A DNA stretch of 64,000 nt, taken from NCBI RefSeq assembly GCF_022965805.1, contig NC_133103.1, positions 46,208,047 to 46,272,046 on the forward strand, given 5' to 3'. The notes under the pieces were generated by a model. The model saw only the letters and a list, made by a program, of their open reading frames with translations, did not search any database and was not told the origin of the DNA. This DNA comes from Primulina eburnea (taxonomy: Eukaryota; Streptophyta; Magnoliopsida; Lamiales; Gesneriaceae). The position numbers and the translations under genes are program-made. Shown here in pieces: positions 61,901 to 64,000 of this stretch (its first letter is position 1; each line of letters opens with the position of its first letter).

Positions 61901-63645
61901 TTCCTTTTTCAAATTTCCCAGAGTTTTGAGGCCCAATTAGTTTTGCTTTTTTGAGTGAAAACATGAACTTCGGAAGGGAAATAGTGTAATTAGTATTGTG
62001 AAAATCCATGAACAAAAGACAAAGTAATCACAGATCATCACCTGGTACTCTAAATGATCCATTACCAAAATTCTTCCCAACAATCTCAGCATGCAGGGTT
62101 GATCTAAATCAATTTTTCACTACCAATACATAGGAAATTATGTGACACCTTCAACTCTTATTTCCTACAAACAAACTCATAAAAAGATTTATTTGTCATT
62201 AAAACATGAAAAGTACTTCTATTAGCTTATTGGGAAAACCATTCATAACTCTATCTTGGTAGCTCTCACCAGCACTACTGATATTTCAAAAGTAATATGT
62301 GGCAAACAATAGGCTTTCTCTTATAAGCATAAACACAATTACATTTTCAAATCTTCAGCACCAACCTTTACAAATTCTCCTGATTGAGCTTTGTAATTCA
62401 AATACAAGCACGTCTCATGTTACCAGCACAAACAAACACACATACGCACACAAGACACCAAAAAAAAAAAGATTCTTGAGCACTGAGCAGTCATAAAATG
62501 AGAAAACAAATGATGAAGCATATATTTGAAGGATATCAAAACACTTTGCATAACCTTAGGAGTTGCAAGTGGATCAGTAAATAAAACTTGTCCTTCATTG
62601 CCCATCTCCCACCCTAGCCCTGTATAAAACACATGCTTTAATAGATCTTCCATCGCATCCCAGTCGTTGACAAATCCTCGGACAACTGGATCAACAGTTT
62701 TGTTCTCAAACAAGAAAGGATCTGCCGAGGAATCATCTTCGGGTACTTGTTTCATTTGAGTCGAGATTACCTGAGATAGGACATATCACATATGCTAAAA
62801 ATGACAAAGAGGAAAAAGGAAAACAATAAAGAAAACCTCGATAATCAAAGCAAATGCATATAAAAAATCAAGAAGCATAGTGCTATTGACAAAGAAAAAG
62901 TCAATAAATAAAAATGGTGTGATATTTCGCGCCATAAAATGAAATCACTCACATTTTTTTTGAAATGTATATCGCCTAAACGAGTATCTAGAAATGAAAA
63001 CGAACAAGGAAAACAAGTTTATAGCAAGAGTCACACGACTGAGAAATTGAAACACAGGTTCAAGTCGTCAACAACTCGTGATAATATTAATGCATAACGG
63101 ATCAAGTTATTAACAACTCGTGACAATTCGAGGACTTTCAAATTTAACAGTCTTATCAAGGCAATCAAATCGCACGACTTCTCTCCTATAATTCCACACA
63201 GGTATAGTCGAGAGATTGAACTGAAAGAATTCCCTTTACATCGATCTTGTGGCAATTATGTTAGGTTATCACCCAGATCGATTATTAAATGAGACACAAA
63301 AAATAGATATGCACTTTTTTAGGCAATGCCAAAAATGCTCATTAGTTCCTTAATTTGCATTCTTCTTCTGCATCTCTATTCTAATAGAACTACCACCCTT
63401 GAGAATCTCAAAACTAAACCCATCCTAAAAACCCTATTTCGACGTCAAAATCTTAAACCCCTAATCAAAATGCATTTACCATGGGCCTTTCATCCTAAGA
63501 GCTTCCCAATACAAATTAACCACAATTACAGATGCCTTTTTCTAAAAGAAGAAAACTAGGAGGTTATCATAGGGCCGATTTCCGGCAAAGCATGATTAAA
63601 TTTGATAACTTTAGAACCGACGTCAACCACAGCTGGCTGCTCCAT
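58918..63645 (-). pseudogene. ARP7: ARP7 copy C: exon 5 deleted, exon 6 frameshifted, exon 1b donor broken
   Basis: Minus strand: exon 1b 63,645-63,568; exon 2 62,770-62,555 (intact, 72 codons); exon 3 61,680-61,539; exon 4 60,414-60,170 (intact, 245 bp: EGAVQHISSRRFEIGGMDLT, EEQHTLPDGQ); exon 6 59,795-59,729; exon 7 58,918-59,070 (ends HRKCF). Compared with copy B, a segment of about 1.7 kb holding exon 5 is missing near 60,100, exon 6 is 67 instead of 68 bp with a 2-bp loss inside, and the donor after exon 1b is AT instead of GT. Canonical exon 1a would lie right of 64,000. It cannot make a full ARP7. A truncated product of exons 1-4 is conceivable. Confidence 0.86.
60641..61437 (-). other. 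800-bp segment in intron 3 of ARP7-C, absent from copy B
   Basis: Copy B goes straight from GGCAAAAGATTAAAAAAA to ATGGACATAGTGACTTGTG; copy C has about 800 bp between. On the minus strand 61,274-61,150 holds an exon-like frame (MKQAIEDGYLVKSTCCSLNH, VVFEAADGGFLSITGSC) ending in a GTAAGC donor. No family recognised. The right end of the segment (TTCAAAAGGTATGAAAAAAGG) is also at position 5 of the window in copy A, so the segment may be ancestral and lost from B rather than inserted in C. Confidence 0.4.
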
Positions 63646-64000
63646 GTTTTCTGTTTGAATCCACAAAGGGAGAATCCAGGGACAAGAGAAAGATAGGGCA
63701 CCAAATCGACTAAACACTCTTTTATCAGATGAAGAACAAATTTGAAAACAAAAGCATCAATTTTATGGGAATTTTGGAAGGTCGGTCGGAGCTGCTTGCA
63801 AAAGGTCAAAGATACTACTCATGTCAAAGCAATGTGAAATATCGACTGAAATAAGGGAAATTTACATTTAACATAAATTACATTAAAACTCTCATTGAGG
63901 AAAGTTAGGCGTAAATGCGACTTTAAATTATTACATCCAAACTTCTAAATTCCAAATATACCCTTCTCGGCAAAACGAAAATATTTACTCATTTAGATTA
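61391..64000 (-). repeat. Segmental duplicate of the window's left end (1-2640)
   Basis: From TTCAAAAGGTATGAAAAAAGG onward the sequence follows 1-2,640 nearly base for base through exons 3, 2 and 1b, introns included. Differences are single bases and small indels (for example CACCTGGTACTC at 62,040 against CACCTC at 647). The ARP7 segment therefore occurs at least three times in 64 kb, all in the same orientation. Confidence 0.88.

Noticed and set aside
50128..63645. Calling ARP7 copies B and C functional genes
   Set aside because: Each lacks at least one exon and has a frameshift; RNA evidence would be needed to argue otherwise.
1..64000. CRISPR arrays, rRNA or tRNA genes
   Set aside because: No regular spacer-repeat pattern; no rRNA similarity noticed; no complete tRNA cloverleaf noticed by eye. 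The tRNA-like strings at 7,015 and about 49,550 are retrotransposon primer sites.

Overview
The window is nuclear DNA from a flowering plant, probably a eudicot. It is AT-rich, its genes are split by GT-AG introns, it carries plant-type genes (actin-related protein 7, an F-box/LRR/FBD family, an RNase P/MRP POP1-like gene), and most of the rest is Ty1/copia retrotransposons, solo LTRs, Helitrons and MITEs. There are no prokaryotic operons, rRNA or CRISPR. The species cannot be fixed from sequence alone.

Layout. (1) 1-3.6 kb, minus strand: the 5' part of an ARP7 gene (copy A, exons 1-3; the rest lies left of the window). It has two equal-sized candidate first exons, and a Helitron-like element sits about 140 bp upstream of the start. 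(2) 5.5-13.6 kb: a CACTA terminal fragment, a SIRE-like LTR with primer site and decayed gag, then a second, different copia element (decayed gag-pol plus its 3' LTR). (3) 14.9-24.7 kb: two nearly identical F-box/LRR/FBD genes in direct repeat, separated by a solo LTR (itself holding a Tourist-like MITE) and a POP1-derived unit. (4) 25.8-34.3 kb: a nest of retroelement debris with two solo LTRs that have perfect 5-bp target duplications, SIRE-like gag and pol fragments, and a reversed SIRE-like LTR. (5) 35.3-41.2 kb: a nearly full-length but inactivated copia element with a small hydrophobic ORF just before gag. (6) 41.8-48.7 kb, minus strand: the 3' end of a POP1-like gene preceded by a tandem array of its middle exons (four units of about 1.46 kb), cut at 48,726 by the 5' end of a second copia copy. 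(7) 49.8-64 kb, minus strand: ARP7 copy B (lacks exons 1-2, frameshift in exon 4), a two-exon gene of unknown function, and ARP7 copy C (lacks exon 5, frameshift in exon 6, broken donor at exon 1b).

The genes do not form a pathway. The region reads as a site of repeated segmental duplication: ARP7 in three copies, the FBD gene in two, POP1 exons in at least five units, with retroelement insertions marking the joins. Only the two FBD genes, the 209-codon unknown gene and possibly ARP7 copy A look capable of making a full protein.

The most unusual observations are: a short two-membrane-segment ORF kept upstream of gag in two diverged copia copies; the amino-acid-changing bias between the two FBD genes; the tandem POP1 exon array; the duplicated ARP7 first exon; and a Helitron whose exact ends are proved by the empty site in the neighbouring ARP7 copy.
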